Shown in pieces: positions 39,471-48,502 of a DNA stretch of 64,000 bases; the stretch's first letter is position 1; each line of letters starts with the position of its first letter. The stretch lies in NCBI GenBank assembly GCA_003278875.1, contig QCCQ01000002.1:62001-126000 (forward strand), in the 5' to 3' direction. A model generated the notes under the pieces. The model was not told where the DNA came from, ran no database searches, and worked only from the letters and a program-made list of their open reading frames with translations. The DNA is from Prochlorococcus sp. AG-347-L21 (GTDB lineage Bacteria > Cyanobacteriota > Cyanobacteriia > PCC-6307 > Cyanobiaceae). The translations under genes and the position numbers were made by a program.

Positions 39471-40636
39471 ATGAACAAAAGGGGGTATTTAAAAATCTTT
39501 ATAAAAACTTGGTTACTCCTATACTAAAAAAAGACTCCGGAATCGATGCAGAATATTTAACTAATTTATCTCTTAACCTTCTATCATTCAGTTCAAGAAA
39601 ATATAATTGGCCATTAGTTTCACATATCCTAAAAAATCTAAATGAAGAATTTTCTATAACTGACCAAAGGTTAACTCAGAAAATATGTGGAATAAATTTT
39701 TGTAATCCAATTGGTTTAGCTGCGGGTTTTGACAAAAATGGAAATGCTGCAAACATATGGAAAAATTTTGGTTTTGGATTTGCTGAACTTGGAACAGTAA
39801 CTAAGTTTGCTCAAGAAGGTAATCCCAAACCAAGGTTGTTTAGATTAGCAGAAGAAGAGGCGGCATTAAATAGAATGGGTTTTAATAATAATGGTGCTGA
39901 AAATCTAGTTAAAAACTTTCTTGAACAAGGTATTGAGATTAAAAAAAACAGGGAAAATATTTGTTTAGGGATAAATTTCGGGAAGTCAAAAATTACAGAT
40001 TTATCTCAAGCAAAAGATGATTATTTAACTTCTCTAAAATTATTAATTCCATATTGTGACTACGCAGCAATAAACGTTAGTTCTCCAAATACTGAAGGAC
40101 TAAGAAAATTACAAGATCCAATTCTACTAAAAGAACTTCTTAGAGAAATTAAAAACTTACCTAATTGTCCACCATTATTTGTAAAAATTGCGCCAGATTT
40201 AGGACTTAAAGATATTGAAGATATTTGCCAATTAATAATCGAGGAAAACATAAATGGAATAATTGCTACAAACACCAGCATTGATAGATTAGGTCTTGAA
40301 AATAGAAAGATCAGGCAATCTGGATTATTACTCTCACAAGAAAATGGAGGATTAAGTGGAAGGCCTCTCCAAAAAAAAGCAAATCAAATAATAAAACATA
40401 TACATAATATTGATAAAAAGATTATTTTAATTGGCGTTGGTGGAATAGATAGTCCTGAGTCAGCTTGGGAAAGAATTTGTTCTGGAGCATCATTAATTCA
40501 ACTTTATACAGGATGGATATATAAGGGTCCACAATTAGTACCAGATATACTTGAGGGACTCATAAAGCAACTCAATAACCATCAATTATCTAGTATAAAA
40601 GATGCAATTGGATCAGATTTAAAATGGGTTGAATAA
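39467..40636 (+). CDS. pyrD: Dihydroorotate dehydrogenase (quinone), class 2
   Basis: Oxidises dihydroorotate to orotate in pyrimidine synthesis with FMN and a membrane quinone. 389 residues, class 2 length with an extra N-terminal helical part. Signatures: GINFCNPIGLAAGFDKNG, FGFAELGTVT, INVSSPNTEGLR, ATNTSIDRLGL and IGVGGIDSPESAWERICSGASLIQLYTG. It overlaps rnhA by ATGA. Confidence 0.96.
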   Translation: MNEQKGVFKNLYKNLVTPILKKDSGIDAEYLTNLSLNLLSFSSRKYNWPLVSHILKNLNEEFSITDQRLTQKICGINFCNPIGLAAGFDKNGNAANIWKNFGFGFAELGTVTKFAQEGNPKPRLFRLAEEEAALNRMGFNNNGAENLVKNFLEQGIEIKKNRENICLGINFGKSKITDLSQAKDDYLTSLKLLIPYCDYAAINVSSPNTEGLRKLQDPILLKELLREIKNLPNCPPLFVKIAPDLGLKDIEDICQLIIEENINGIIATNTSIDRLGLENRKIRQSGLLLSQENGGLSGRPLQKKANQIIKHIHNIDKKIILIGVGGIDSPESAWERICSGASLIQLYTGWIYKGPQLVPDILEGLIKQLNNHQLSSIKDAIGSDLKWVE

Positions 40637-40652
40637 AATTAGAGAATGAATA

Positions 40653-41777
40653 ATGAACAACTCTGAACCTCATGATTACTCTACGTTAGCCATGCAAGGA
40701 TCAAACTTTAAGCACGGTGGAAATGTATATGCAACTGCGAAAAAATTAAATTTATTACCCTCCGAAATCATTGATGCAAGTGCATCATTAGTACCCTTTG
40801 ATCCCCCTCAAATAATAATAGATTCAATAAATAAGGAAATTAAGAATCTTGGCTTTAGATATTACCCAGAAAGAAACTTGAGTGATCTGAAAGAAATAAT
40901 CGGCAAATTTCATGGGATAAATCCAGAAAATATATTGCCTGGAAATGGAGCTTCTGAACTAATAACCTGGGCAGGTTATGAAGCATCCAAATTCGGAATA
41001 AGTTGTATTCCTTCTCCATCATTTGTTGATTATGAAAGATCTTTAAAGTGTTGGAATAGCAATTTTATAAATTGCGAATTACCAAAAAACTGGAATGATA
41101 TTTTCCCTCAATCATTTCCGCTTCATCCAAAAGGTGATGTTATTTGGATAACAAATCCACATAACCCTACCGGCCAATTATGGGAAAAGAATTCATTGGA
41201 GGAAGTTGTAAAAAAATATAAATTAGTAATCTGCGATGAAGCTTTCTTATCGATAACACCTAATGGAGACAAAGAATCTTTAATACCATTAACCAAAAGA
41301 TTTGATAATTTATTAGTCTTAAGAAGCTTGACCAAAATCTTCAATATTCCTGGTCTTAGATTAGGTTACGTTATTGGCTCATCTAAAAAACTTAAACAAT
41401 GGGAAATAAATAGAGATCCTTGGCCTTTAAATTCATTTGCTATTAAAGCCGGAATTGATCTACTAAGTAATAAGAAATTCTATGAACAGTGGACAAATCA
41501 GATTCACAGCTGGATAAATATTGAAAAAAAGAGCGTATTTGAAAAATTATTAAAAATAGAGAACCTTAAAATTCATAATTCTTCAACCAACTTTTTTTTA
41601 ATAGAAAGTGAAAAATCCTTGTCGCCAAATATAAAATACTTAGAAAATAAGGGAATATTGCTTAGAGAATGCACTTCATTTAGATTTCTTGACGAAAAGT
41701 GGGCAAGAATAAGTCTGCAGAATAGAAAAAATAACACTCTTTTATGTAAAGAAATTCAGAATTCTTTTAAAAAATAA
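40653..41777 (+). CDS. PLP-dependent aminotransferase, probable L-threonine-O-3-phosphate decarboxylase (CobC/CobD type)
   Basis: 374 residues of fold-type I aminotransferase. The N-terminal FKHGGNVYATAKKLNLLPSEIIDASAS...P motif is typical of the cobalamin-pathway decarboxylases (CobD of Salmonella, CobC of Pseudomonas), which make the aminopropanol of the B12 side chain. The PLP lysine sits in RSLTKIFNIPGLRLGYVIG; NPHNPTGQLW and CDEAF are the usual supporting motifs. Related to HisC, which is separately encoded at 55516. Prochlorococcus make pseudocobalamin, so a cobalamin role is plausible. The 3' end overlaps murG by 22 nt. Confidence 0.8.
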   Translation: MNNSEPHDYSTLAMQGSNFKHGGNVYATAKKLNLLPSEIIDASASLVPFDPPQIIIDSINKEIKNLGFRYYPERNLSDLKEIIGKFHGINPENILPGNGASELITWAGYEASKFGISCIPSPSFVDYERSLKCWNSNFINCELPKNWNDIFPQSFPLHPKGDVIWITNPHNPTGQLWEKNSLEEVVKKYKLVICDEAFLSITPNGDKESLIPLTKRFDNLLVLRSLTKIFNIPGLRLGYVIGSSKKLKQWEINRDPWPLNSFAIKAGIDLLSNKKFYEQWTNQIHSWINIEKKSVFEKLLKIENLKIHNSSTNFFLIESEKSLSPNIKYLENKGILLRECTSFRFLDEKWARISLQNRKNNTLLCKEIQNSFKK

Positions 41778-42847
41778 TTAATATACTTTTTAATCTCATT
41801 TTTAGATGTAATTTTATTATTGTTTTCCATGTTCTTCTTCATGAGATCTAATATTTCGTAACGATTTTTTCCCTTTTTTGATTTTATTTTGAAAATTCTT
41901 TCTAGAGTTTCTTCAAAAACTTCTTTAGACAATTTATTCTGATTGATTAAAACTGAGCCTCCACTTTCAGAAAGAATCATGGCATTTTTCTCCTGATGAT
42001 TATTTTTAGAATCTGGATATGGAATTAAAATTGAAGGTTTTTCAGTCTCCATTAGTTCATTGATTGTTCCTGCACCAGATCTCGATATTACAAGATCACA
42101 GTTTTGAATTAAAGCTGCTATTTCATTAGTAAATTTCTTTTGAATATAATTTTTGGAGTTTTTTACATGAAAAGGTTGTTGATTATATTCGCCAACAATA
42201 TGAACTATCCGAAACTGTTTTTTTATTAAAAATTCTAGAGATTCATAAAGAATTTGATTTATAGCTTTTGCTCCTTGACTACCTCCCATAACAATCAAAA
42301 GAGGTCCATTTCCTTTAGGAACCCACTCTGGCAAAAAATTAAATTTATAGAATTGCTCTCTTAAAGGTGTTCCAGTGAAAATAGTTTTACAATTTTTTAA
42401 ATAAGAATTTGTTTCTTTAAATCCCAAAAGAACATAGTTACATAAAAAACCAAAATATTTCGTGACCATTCCTGGAATTACATTTGATTCATGAATAATG
42501 ATAGGTATCCCAAGAAGTTTTGAAGCAACAATAGTAGGTGCTGATATATAACCGCCAGTCGCAAAAACTAAGTTAATTTTTTTTTCTTTTAAGATCCTAA
42601 TTATTTGAAAAGTTGACATTAAAATTTCTATATATTGATAAAACAAAAATATATTTTTTTTTGGTGTCTTCATATTTAAAGTCTTCAAATTATATTTTTT
42701 GGGAATTAAATTTGCATCAAGTCTTTGACTAACACCCAACCAATGAATATTCCATTCATCTTCCACCTCTTTAGAAACTACTAAGGCTGGAAAAATATGC
42801 CCCCCTGTCCCACTGGCTGCAACTAATAAATTATTTTTTTTAGACAT
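41756..42847 (-). CDS. murG: UDP-GlcNAc: undecaprenyl-PP-MurNAc-pentapeptide GlcNAc transferase
   Basis: Peripheral membrane GT-B glycosyltransferase that makes lipid II. 363 residues. N-terminal acceptor domain with ASGTGGHIFPALVVSKEV and [37 protein letters not shown]-terminal donor domain with IVMGGSQGAKAIN and ISRSGAGTINELMETEKPSILIPYPDSKNNHQEKNA. The convergent overlap with the preceding aminotransferase is 22 nt. Confidence 0.97.
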   Translation of the reverse strand: MSKKNNLLVAASGTGGHIFPALVVSKEVEDEWNIHWLGVSQRLDANLIPKKYNLKTLNMKTPKKNIFLFYQYIEILMSTFQIIRILKEKKINLVFATGGYISAPTIVASKLLGIPIIIHESNVIPGMVTKYFGFLCNYVLLGFKETNSYLKNCKTIFTGTPLREQFYKFNFLPEWVPKGNGPLLIVMGGSQGAKAINQILYESLEFLIKKQFRIVHIVGEYNQQPFHVKNSKNYIQKKFTNEIAALIQNCDLVISRSGAGTINELMETEKPSILIPYPDSKNNHQEKNAMILSESGGSVLINQNKLSKEVFEETLERIFKIKSKKGKNRYEILDLMKKNMENNNKITSKNEIKKYINYFLKEF

Positions 42848-42878
42848 AAAAACCTAAAATAGTAAAATAGAATAACTA

Positions 42879-43613
42879 ATGAACAATATGTTTAATTTAA
42901 ACTTATTCAAAAATATAGGATTTCTTCTCTACTTATTTGTTTATCTTATTATTCCCTATTCAGCAATAACGCAAACTTTGAAAGTTGATTTTATTAGAAA
43001 TCTAGAAAACTCCTTAAATGCAAGAGATTTAGAATTAATTAAAAAAAATTTTAGAAATGAAGGAAGTCAAAATATACCAAAACAATTTTCAAAAATTATT
43101 AATGATTTCCCTAACAGCAAATGGAAGATCAAAAGATTAAAATCTGATATTCCAGCTGGAGATATTTTGCGAATAATAGTTTCTGGGGAAAAAAAAGTTA
43201 ATGGAGAAATATATATACTCGAATCCAAATTTGATTATTTATTTTCAATCGTAAATGGGAAAATAGATGAAGGGATTATCAAAAATTTATTCACCACAAT
43301 AAGAAACGATAATAAAAAAATAGATATTAGTTTTAAAATTCCTGATAGAGTTCTTACTGGTTCAAAATACGATATTGATATAATTCTAAATAATCCTCTT
43401 GAAGAAGTGATTATTGCTGGAGCTATAAAGCCTCATCAAGTTAATTCATTATTTGAACAAGAAATATTATTGGAGCCATTGGCGTCTGGAGGGATTTTTA
43501 AAATAACAAGAGCTCCTTCAATACCAGGGATACAAATTTGGTCAGGAATCATAGCTCATCCTGAAGGAATGATTACTTTCACAAAGAGCATTGATGTTGT
43601 TGATAAGATATAG
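42879..43613 (+). CDS. Secreted or membrane-anchored protein of unknown function
   Basis: 244 residues. An N-terminal hydrophobic segment (NIGFLLYLFVYLIIPYSAI) reads as a signal peptide or anchor, followed by a soluble beta-rich domain. It contains DFIRNLENSLNARDLELIKKNFRNE and, in the second half, IDISFKIPDRVLTGSKYDIDIILNNPLEEVIIAG, which looks like an immunoglobulin-like beta sandwich. I do not recognise the family. It ends 1 bp before the convergent pgk. Confidence 0.65.
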   Translation: MNNMFNLNLFKNIGFLLYLFVYLIIPYSAITQTLKVDFIRNLENSLNARDLELIKKNFRNEGSQNIPKQFSKIINDFPNSKWKIKRLKSDIPAGDILRIIVSGEKKVNGEIYILESKFDYLFSIVNGKIDEGIIKNLFTTIRNDNKKIDISFKIPDRVLTGSKYDIDIILNNPLEEVIIAGAIKPHQVNSLFEQEILLEPLASGGIFKITRAPSIPGIQIWSGIIAHPEGMITFTKSIDVVDKI

Positions 43614-43614
43614 C

Positions 43615-44823
43615 CTAAGCGTCGTTTAAAGCAGCCACGCCTGGTAAAGTTTTACCTTCTAAAAGTTCCAAACTAGCCCCACCTCCAGTAGATATATGAG
43701 ACATTTTCTCAGCTAATCCTGCTTTTTCAACTGCTGCAACTGAATCTCCACCCCCAATTATTGTACAAACTTCAGAAAAAGCACTTAAGTCAGCAAGAGT
43801 CGTAGCTATTGCATTTGTACCGTCTGCAAATTTATCAAATTCAAAAACTCCCATTGGACCATTCCAGATAATTGTCTTACATTCTGCAAGAGCATTCTGA
43901 AAAACTTTAATGGAATCTGGACCAATATCTAGGCCCATCCAATTCCCACTAATTGCATCAATTTGAGATATTTTACTATTGGCGTCAGGAGAAAATTCAT
44001 CAGCCAAAACAACATCTGTTGGTAATAATAATTCTACTCCTTTTGCTTTTGCTTTTGCTTCTAAATCTTTAGCAAGCTCGAGTTTATCTTCTTCTACAAG
44101 GCTTTTTCCGACGTCTAGGCCTCTAGCTTTATAAAAAGTGAAAATCATACCTCCACCAATCATGATTTTGTCACACTTATCTAGTAACGAATCAAGTACT
44201 CCTATTTTGCTACTAACCTTTGATCCTCCAACTATTGCTGCCAATGGACGCTTTGGGGAATCTACAGCTCCTTGTAGGTATTTCAATTCTTTTTCTAAAA
44301 GGAATCCAGCTACTGAGGGACTTAAATAATTTGTAACACCCTGAGTTGAAGCATGCGCTCTATGAGCAGCACCGAAAGCATCATTTACATACATATCTGC
44401 ATGTGATGCTAATTTTTTAGCAAACTCTAGGTCGTTCTTTTCCTCTTCACCAAAAAAACGAACATTTTCAAGTAAAAGAACATCTCCATTAGATAAGTTA
44501 TTTGATTGTGCAACTGCTTCATCACCAATACAACTGTTAGTAAGAGCAACATTTTGCCCCAACAATTCACTCAATCTTGCTACTACTGAAGTTAATCTCA
44601 TTTTTTCATTTACCTGACCCTTTGGTCTACCAAAATGAGCAGCTAAAATAACTTTTGCAGCATGATTAATAAGATATTCAACAGTTGGGATCGCTGCACG
44701 AATACGTGTATCGTCTGTTATTTGACCATCTTCATTTAATGGAACATTAAAATCTACTCTTACAAGAACTTTTTTTCCTTCTAAATGTGTCTTATCAAGA
44801 CTGGAAAGAGATAATTTTGACAT
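43615..44823 (-). CDS. pgk: Phosphoglycerate kinase
   Basis: Calvin cycle and glycolysis: 3-phosphoglycerate plus ATP to 1,3-bisphosphoglycerate. 402 residues. [37 protein letters not shown]-like [29 protein letters not shown], and the C-terminal [17 protein letters not shown] with [14 protein letters not shown]. Divergent from rbgA with 211 bp between, which contains GTAAC-T-GTTAC (44889-44899). Confidence 0.98.
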   Translation of the reverse strand: MSKLSLSSLDKTHLEGKKVLVRVDFNVPLNEDGQITDDTRIRAAIPTVEYLINHAAKVILAAHFGRPKGQVNEKMRLTSVVARLSELLGQNVALTNSCIGDEAVAQSNNLSNGDVLLLENVRFFGEEEKNDLEFAKKLASHADMYVNDAFGAAHRAHASTQGVTNYLSPSVAGFLLEKELKYLQGAVDSPKRPLAAIVGGSKVSSKIGVLDSLLDKCDKIMIGGGMIFTFYKARGLDVGKSLVEEDKLELAKDLEAKAKAKGVELLLPTDVVLADEFSPDANSKISQIDAISGNWMGLDIGPDSIKVFQNALAECKTIIWNGPMGVFEFDKFADGTNAIATTLADLSAFSEVCTIIGGGDSVAAVEKAGLAEKMSHISTGGGASLELLEGKTLPGVAALNDA

Positions 44824-45034
44824 TAAACAAGCTATATTTATAATTTCAAGACCCTAACGTTAATTTGGGCTTATTGGGTTAAAAAGTAGTAACTGTTACC
44901 TATGCCTTAATAAATTTTAAGAATTAACGACTATAAAAATTTTTAATCATTAAATTTATACTAAACTTTAGAAGTAAATACTTTTGAAACTTATAAAAAC
45001 TAAAAGGAATACAAAATTTTTTTGATTTATTGAA

Positions 45035-45907
45035 GTGGACATACCCAAAATCCAATGGTACCCAGGCCATATCGCAAAAGCAGAAAAGAAATTATCTGAA
45101 GTTATCAATAAAGTAGATTTAGTTATAGAAGTTAGAGATGCACGAATTCCTTTGTCAACAGGACATCCACACTTAAATAAATGGATAAATAACAAAAAAC
45201 ATATTCTTGTTATTAACAGATCAGACATGATCTCCCCTAATACAATCAATAGTTGGAATAAATGGTTTAATGCTAAAGATCAATATCCCCTTTGGTGTGA
45301 TGCTAAAAGAGGAATAGGGATTAAAGAAATTTGTAAGTCAGCCAAAGATTCTAGGTCGTCAATCGACCATAGAAGACTCTCTAGAGGAATGCGCATTAGG
45401 CCAATTAGAGCCCTTACACTTGGTTTTCCAAACGTAGGAAAGTCAGCATTAATTAATAGAATTGCAAAAAAAAGAGTTGTAGATAGCGCTAGGAAAGCAG
45501 GCGTGACTCGTAATTTAAGATGGATAAAATTAGAAAGTGGTATAGATCTGCTAGATGCTCCTGGTGTTATACCTCCAAATTTAGAAGATCAAAAATCAGC
45601 ACTTAATCTTGCACTATGTGACGATATTGGTGAAGCTGCTTATGAAATAGAGAGTGTCGCAATTGAATTTATCAAAATTATATCCAATCTCAACAAAGAT
45701 AAGAATGCCAATATCTCAGTTAAACAAATATCAGATAGATATGGAGTTGATATTACCAAAGGCTTTAATAGTCCTTCTGGTTGGATCGACGAAGCAGCGT
45801 CAAAACATACCTCTGGCGATAAAAGGAGAATGTCTCATAAGTTATTGGAAGATTATAGAAATCAAATGCTTGGTAAAATCGCTTTAGAAGTCCCACTATG
45901 GAATTAA
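45035..45907 (+). CDS. rbgA: Ribosome biogenesis GTPase YlqF/RbgA
   Basis: 290 residues, GTG start. Circularly permuted GTPase: G4 (NRSD) and the IEVRDARIPLSTGHP motif precede the P-loop GFPNVGKSALINRIAKKR and G3 DAPGV. It acts in late 50S assembly (binding of L16 and L36 region). The end overlaps rluD by 10 nt. Confidence 0.94.
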   Translation: MDIPKIQWYPGHIAKAEKKLSEVINKVDLVIEVRDARIPLSTGHPHLNKWINNKKHILVINRSDMISPNTINSWNKWFNAKDQYPLWCDAKRGIGIKEICKSAKDSRSSIDHRRLSRGMRIRPIRALTLGFPNVGKSALINRIAKKRVVDSARKAGVTRNLRWIKLESGIDLLDAPGVIPPNLEDQKSALNLALCDDIGEAAYEIESVAIEFIKIISNLNKDKNANISVKQISDRYGVDITKGFNSPSGWIDEAASKHTSGDKRRMSHKLLEDYRNQMLGKIALEVPLWN

Positions 45908-46857
45908 ATAATCAAAATTCTTTCGGCATTGGGGAAGGTGAGCTTATAGAAATTATTTATGAGCTACCTCTTCCTATGAGGCTAGATAGATGGTTGGTAA
46001 GTAAAAGGCCTGAACAAAGTAGAGCAAGAATTCAACATTTTATAAATTCAGGTTTAGTACTTGTAAACTATAAGGCCGCGAAAGCAAAGACCCCATTAAA
46101 AAATGGCGACAATATTCAAATATGGATGCCTCCTCCAGAACCTCTTATTTATTTGAAACCTGAAAAAATGGATTTAAATATCCTTTTTGAAGACGAGCAC
46201 ATCATAGTAATTAATAAACAATCAGGACTAATTGTTCATCCAGCCCCTGGACATAAATCTGGAACTTTAGTGAATGGATTACTTTTTCACTGTAAAGATC
46301 TGCCTGGAATTAATGGGAAACTAAGACCTGGGATTGTTCACAGATTAGATAAAGATACCTCCGGATGTATGGTGGTTGCAAAAAGCCAAGAGGCATTAGT
46401 AAATCTCCAGAAACAAATTAAAGAAAAAATAGCATCACGCGAATATATTGCAGTAATTCATGGAGCACCGAATTCTGAAGAAGGCCAAATAGTGGGAAAC
46501 ATTGGCAGAGATAAATTAAATAGATTGAAATATAAAGTAGTTGAAGAAACTTCAGGAAGGTATGCCTGTACCTATTGGAAATTAGAAGAAAGATTTGGCA
46601 ATTACTCATTAATGAGTTTCAAACTAGATACGGGGCGAACGCATCAAATAAGAGTACATTGCGCTCACATTAATCATCCAATTGTGGGTGATCCGTTATA
46701 TGGGAGATGTAAAAAACTACCATGTAAATTAGATGGCCAAGCTTTACATGCCATTAAGCTTGGACTTAGACATCCAATAAATGGTAATGAAATGATATTT
46801 GAATCAGAATTGCCATTTGATTTTCAAAAATTACTAAGTGTTCTTAAAGTTAAATAA
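45898..46857 (+). CDS. rluD: RluA-family rRNA pseudouridine synthase (RluD-like)
   Basis: 319 residues. N-terminal S4 RNA-binding domain (MRLDRWLVSKRPEQSRARIQHFINSGLVLVN) and the pseudouridine synthase domain with VIDKQ-type INKQSGLIVHPAPGH and the catalytic Asp in RPGIVHRLDKDTSGCMVVAK, then LDTGRTHQIRVHCAHINHPIVGDPLYG. S4 plus this architecture is RluD-like (23S helix 69), but RluC-like specificity is not excluded. Overlaps rbgA and, at its 3' end, the convergent ABC gene by 8 nt. Confidence 0.9.
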   Translation: MELNNQNSFGIGEGELIEIIYELPLPMRLDRWLVSKRPEQSRARIQHFINSGLVLVNYKAAKAKTPLKNGDNIQIWMPPPEPLIYLKPEKMDLNILFEDEHIIVINKQSGLIVHPAPGHKSGTLVNGLLFHCKDLPGINGKLRPGIVHRLDKDTSGCMVVAKSQEALVNLQKQIKEKIASREYIAVIHGAPNSEEGQIVGNIGRDKLNRLKYKVVEETSGRYACTYWKLEERFGNYSLMSFKLDTGRTHQIRVHCAHINHPIVGDPLYGRCKKLPCKLDGQALHAIKLGLRHPINGNEMIFESELPFDFQKLLSVLKVK

Positions 46858-48448
46858 GATTTAAAGAAGAATTTAGTAGCGATTTTGTATAAGTGTTTTG
46901 AGTTTTAGTGAATATTGTAGAACTTTCTCCTTCATCAACTATCTTACCGTGATTCATAACTAACAACCTATCACAAAATCTTTTAGCGATGCCTAGATCA
47001 TGAGTAATAAAGATAATCGTTAAATTCATTTTTTCTTGCAAAACTCTAAGTAATTCAAGAATCTCTATTTTTACTGAAGCATCCAACATATTAACGCTTT
47101 CATCACAAATCAAAATTTTTGGTTTCAACAATAGCGCTCTGGCTAATGAAATTCTTTGCAATTGACCACCAGATAATTGGCTAGGATAAGAATTAAAAAA
47201 ATCATTATTTAAGGGAAGATTTAAATTTCTTAACATTAATTTTATTTCTTTTTCGATTTTTCTTTTATCTGAAATTTTTTGAATAAAAAATATATCTTCC
47301 AAAATATTTTTAATTGTCATTTTCGGATTCAAACTTGAAAAAGGATCTTGAAATATTATTTGCAAATTATTGTTCTTTTTAAAAGATTTATTTTTTTTCA
47401 ATGCATGATTTTTATCATAAATTTTTATTTCACCACCTCTTACTTTAAGGAGTCCAATTAAAGCCCTACATAATGTACTTTTACCGCTCCCTGAAGAACC
47501 AACAATTCCAAGAGTCTCATTATCATATAACTTGAAACTAACTTCATTTAAAGCCTTATTCCATTTATTAATGAAAATTGAAGAATTTAATTTATACCAA
47601 TGTCTTAGATTATTTACCTCTAGAACCACCTCATCTCGAGCATTATTTTTAGTACTTGGTTCTAATACTATTTTTGAAGCATTAACTAACTTTCTCCCGA
47701 TATCTGATTTTGGTGATTGAAAAATATCTAATATATTCCCTTTTTCAACAATCGACCCCTCTTCAATTATTACAACTTTTTTACACCACTTTGCTGCAAG
47801 ATTAATATCATGACTAATTAAAATTAACGTTGTATCAAATTCATTACATAGATGAATTATTTCTTGCATGATTTCAAAACTTGTTTTGGTATCTAAGCTT
47901 GTTGTAGGTTCATCAGCTATTAATAATTTAGGTTTCAAAGCAAGTGCCATTGCTATCGAAACTCTCTGTCTCATTCCACCGCTAAATTGATGTGGGAAAG
48001 AATCGAGTCTACTTTCTTCAATTCCTACTTTTTGAAAAACTTCTCTTACTAACTTTTTAATATCTAAAGATGATTTAGTGTGATAATGTGTTTTAAATAA
48101 TTCATATAAATGATCCCCAACTCTCATTAGCGGATTGAGTTTTTTTATAGAGTCTTGATAAATAAATCCAAAATTCTTCCTTCTAAATAATTGTGCATCT
48201 TTGTTATTTATTGTCCTAGGATCTACATTAGAAATCGATAGATACCCTTTAGTAGTGGCCTTTTCAGGCAATATATTTACTAATGTTTTTGCAAAAGTGG
48301 TCTTTCCACATCCAGAAGGTCCTATTATGGCCAAATGATCTCCACTATCTATTTCCAAATTAAAACTTTTGATAATAGGTTGCTGTTTTAGACCATATTT
48401 AACTGTAAGATTTTTAACTACAATAATTTTTTCTTTATTTTTTTCCAT
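46850..48448 (-). CDS. Orphan double ATP-binding ABC protein (peptide/nickel/opine family)
   Basis: 532 residues consisting of two ABC domains in tandem. First: GPSGCGKTTFAK, signature FSGGMRQRVSIAMA, Walker B LLIADEPTT. Second: GSSGSGKSTLCRA, signature LSGGQLQRISLARA, Walker B ILICDESVN. The pattern matches fused DppD-DppF/YejF-type importers for oligopeptides, nickel or related ligands. No permease or binding protein gene is nearby, so it must pair with components encoded elsewhere. Confidence 0.88.
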   Translation of the reverse strand: MEKNKEKIIVVKNLTVKYGLKQQPIIKSFNLEIDSGDHLAIIGPSGCGKTTFAKTLVNILPEKATTKGYLSISNVDPRTINNKDAQLFRRKNFGFIYQDSIKKLNPLMRVGDHLYELFKTHYHTKSSLDIKKLVREVFQKVGIEESRLDSFPHQFSGGMRQRVSIAMALALKPKLLIADEPTTSLDTKTSFEIMQEIIHLCNEFDTTLILISHDINLAAKWCKKVVIIEEGSIVEKGNILDIFQSPKSDIGRKLVNASKIVLEPSTKNNARDEVVLEVNNLRHWYKLNSSIFINKWNKALNEVSFKLYDNETLGIVGSSGSGKSTLCRALIGLLKVRGGEIKIYDKNHALKKNKSFKKNNNLQIIFQDPFSSLNPKMTIKNILEDIFFIQKISDKRKIEKEIKLMLRNLNLPLNNDFFNSYPSQLSGGQLQRISLARALLLKPKILICDESVNMLDASVKIEILELLRVLQEKMNLTIIFITHDLGIAKRFCDRLLVMNHGKIVDEGESSTIFTKTQNTYTKSLLNSSLNLI

Positions 48449-48502
48449 GATTTATAGCAAATTTTTCTAGACCTAAATAAAATACATCTAAAGCGATATA
48501 AA

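Noticed and set aside
40653-41777. Reading this gene as a second hisC
   Set aside because: The HGGN N-terminal motif and SLTKIFNIPGLRLGY favour the cobalamin-type decarboxylase, and a better HisC is at 55516, though the two are not separable with certainty.
44840-44920. Short palindromes (TAACGTTA; GTAAC-T-GTTAC) in the pgk/rbgA divergent region
   Set aside because: Only 4-5 bp arms; in DNA this AT-rich they are expected by chance, so no operator is claimed.
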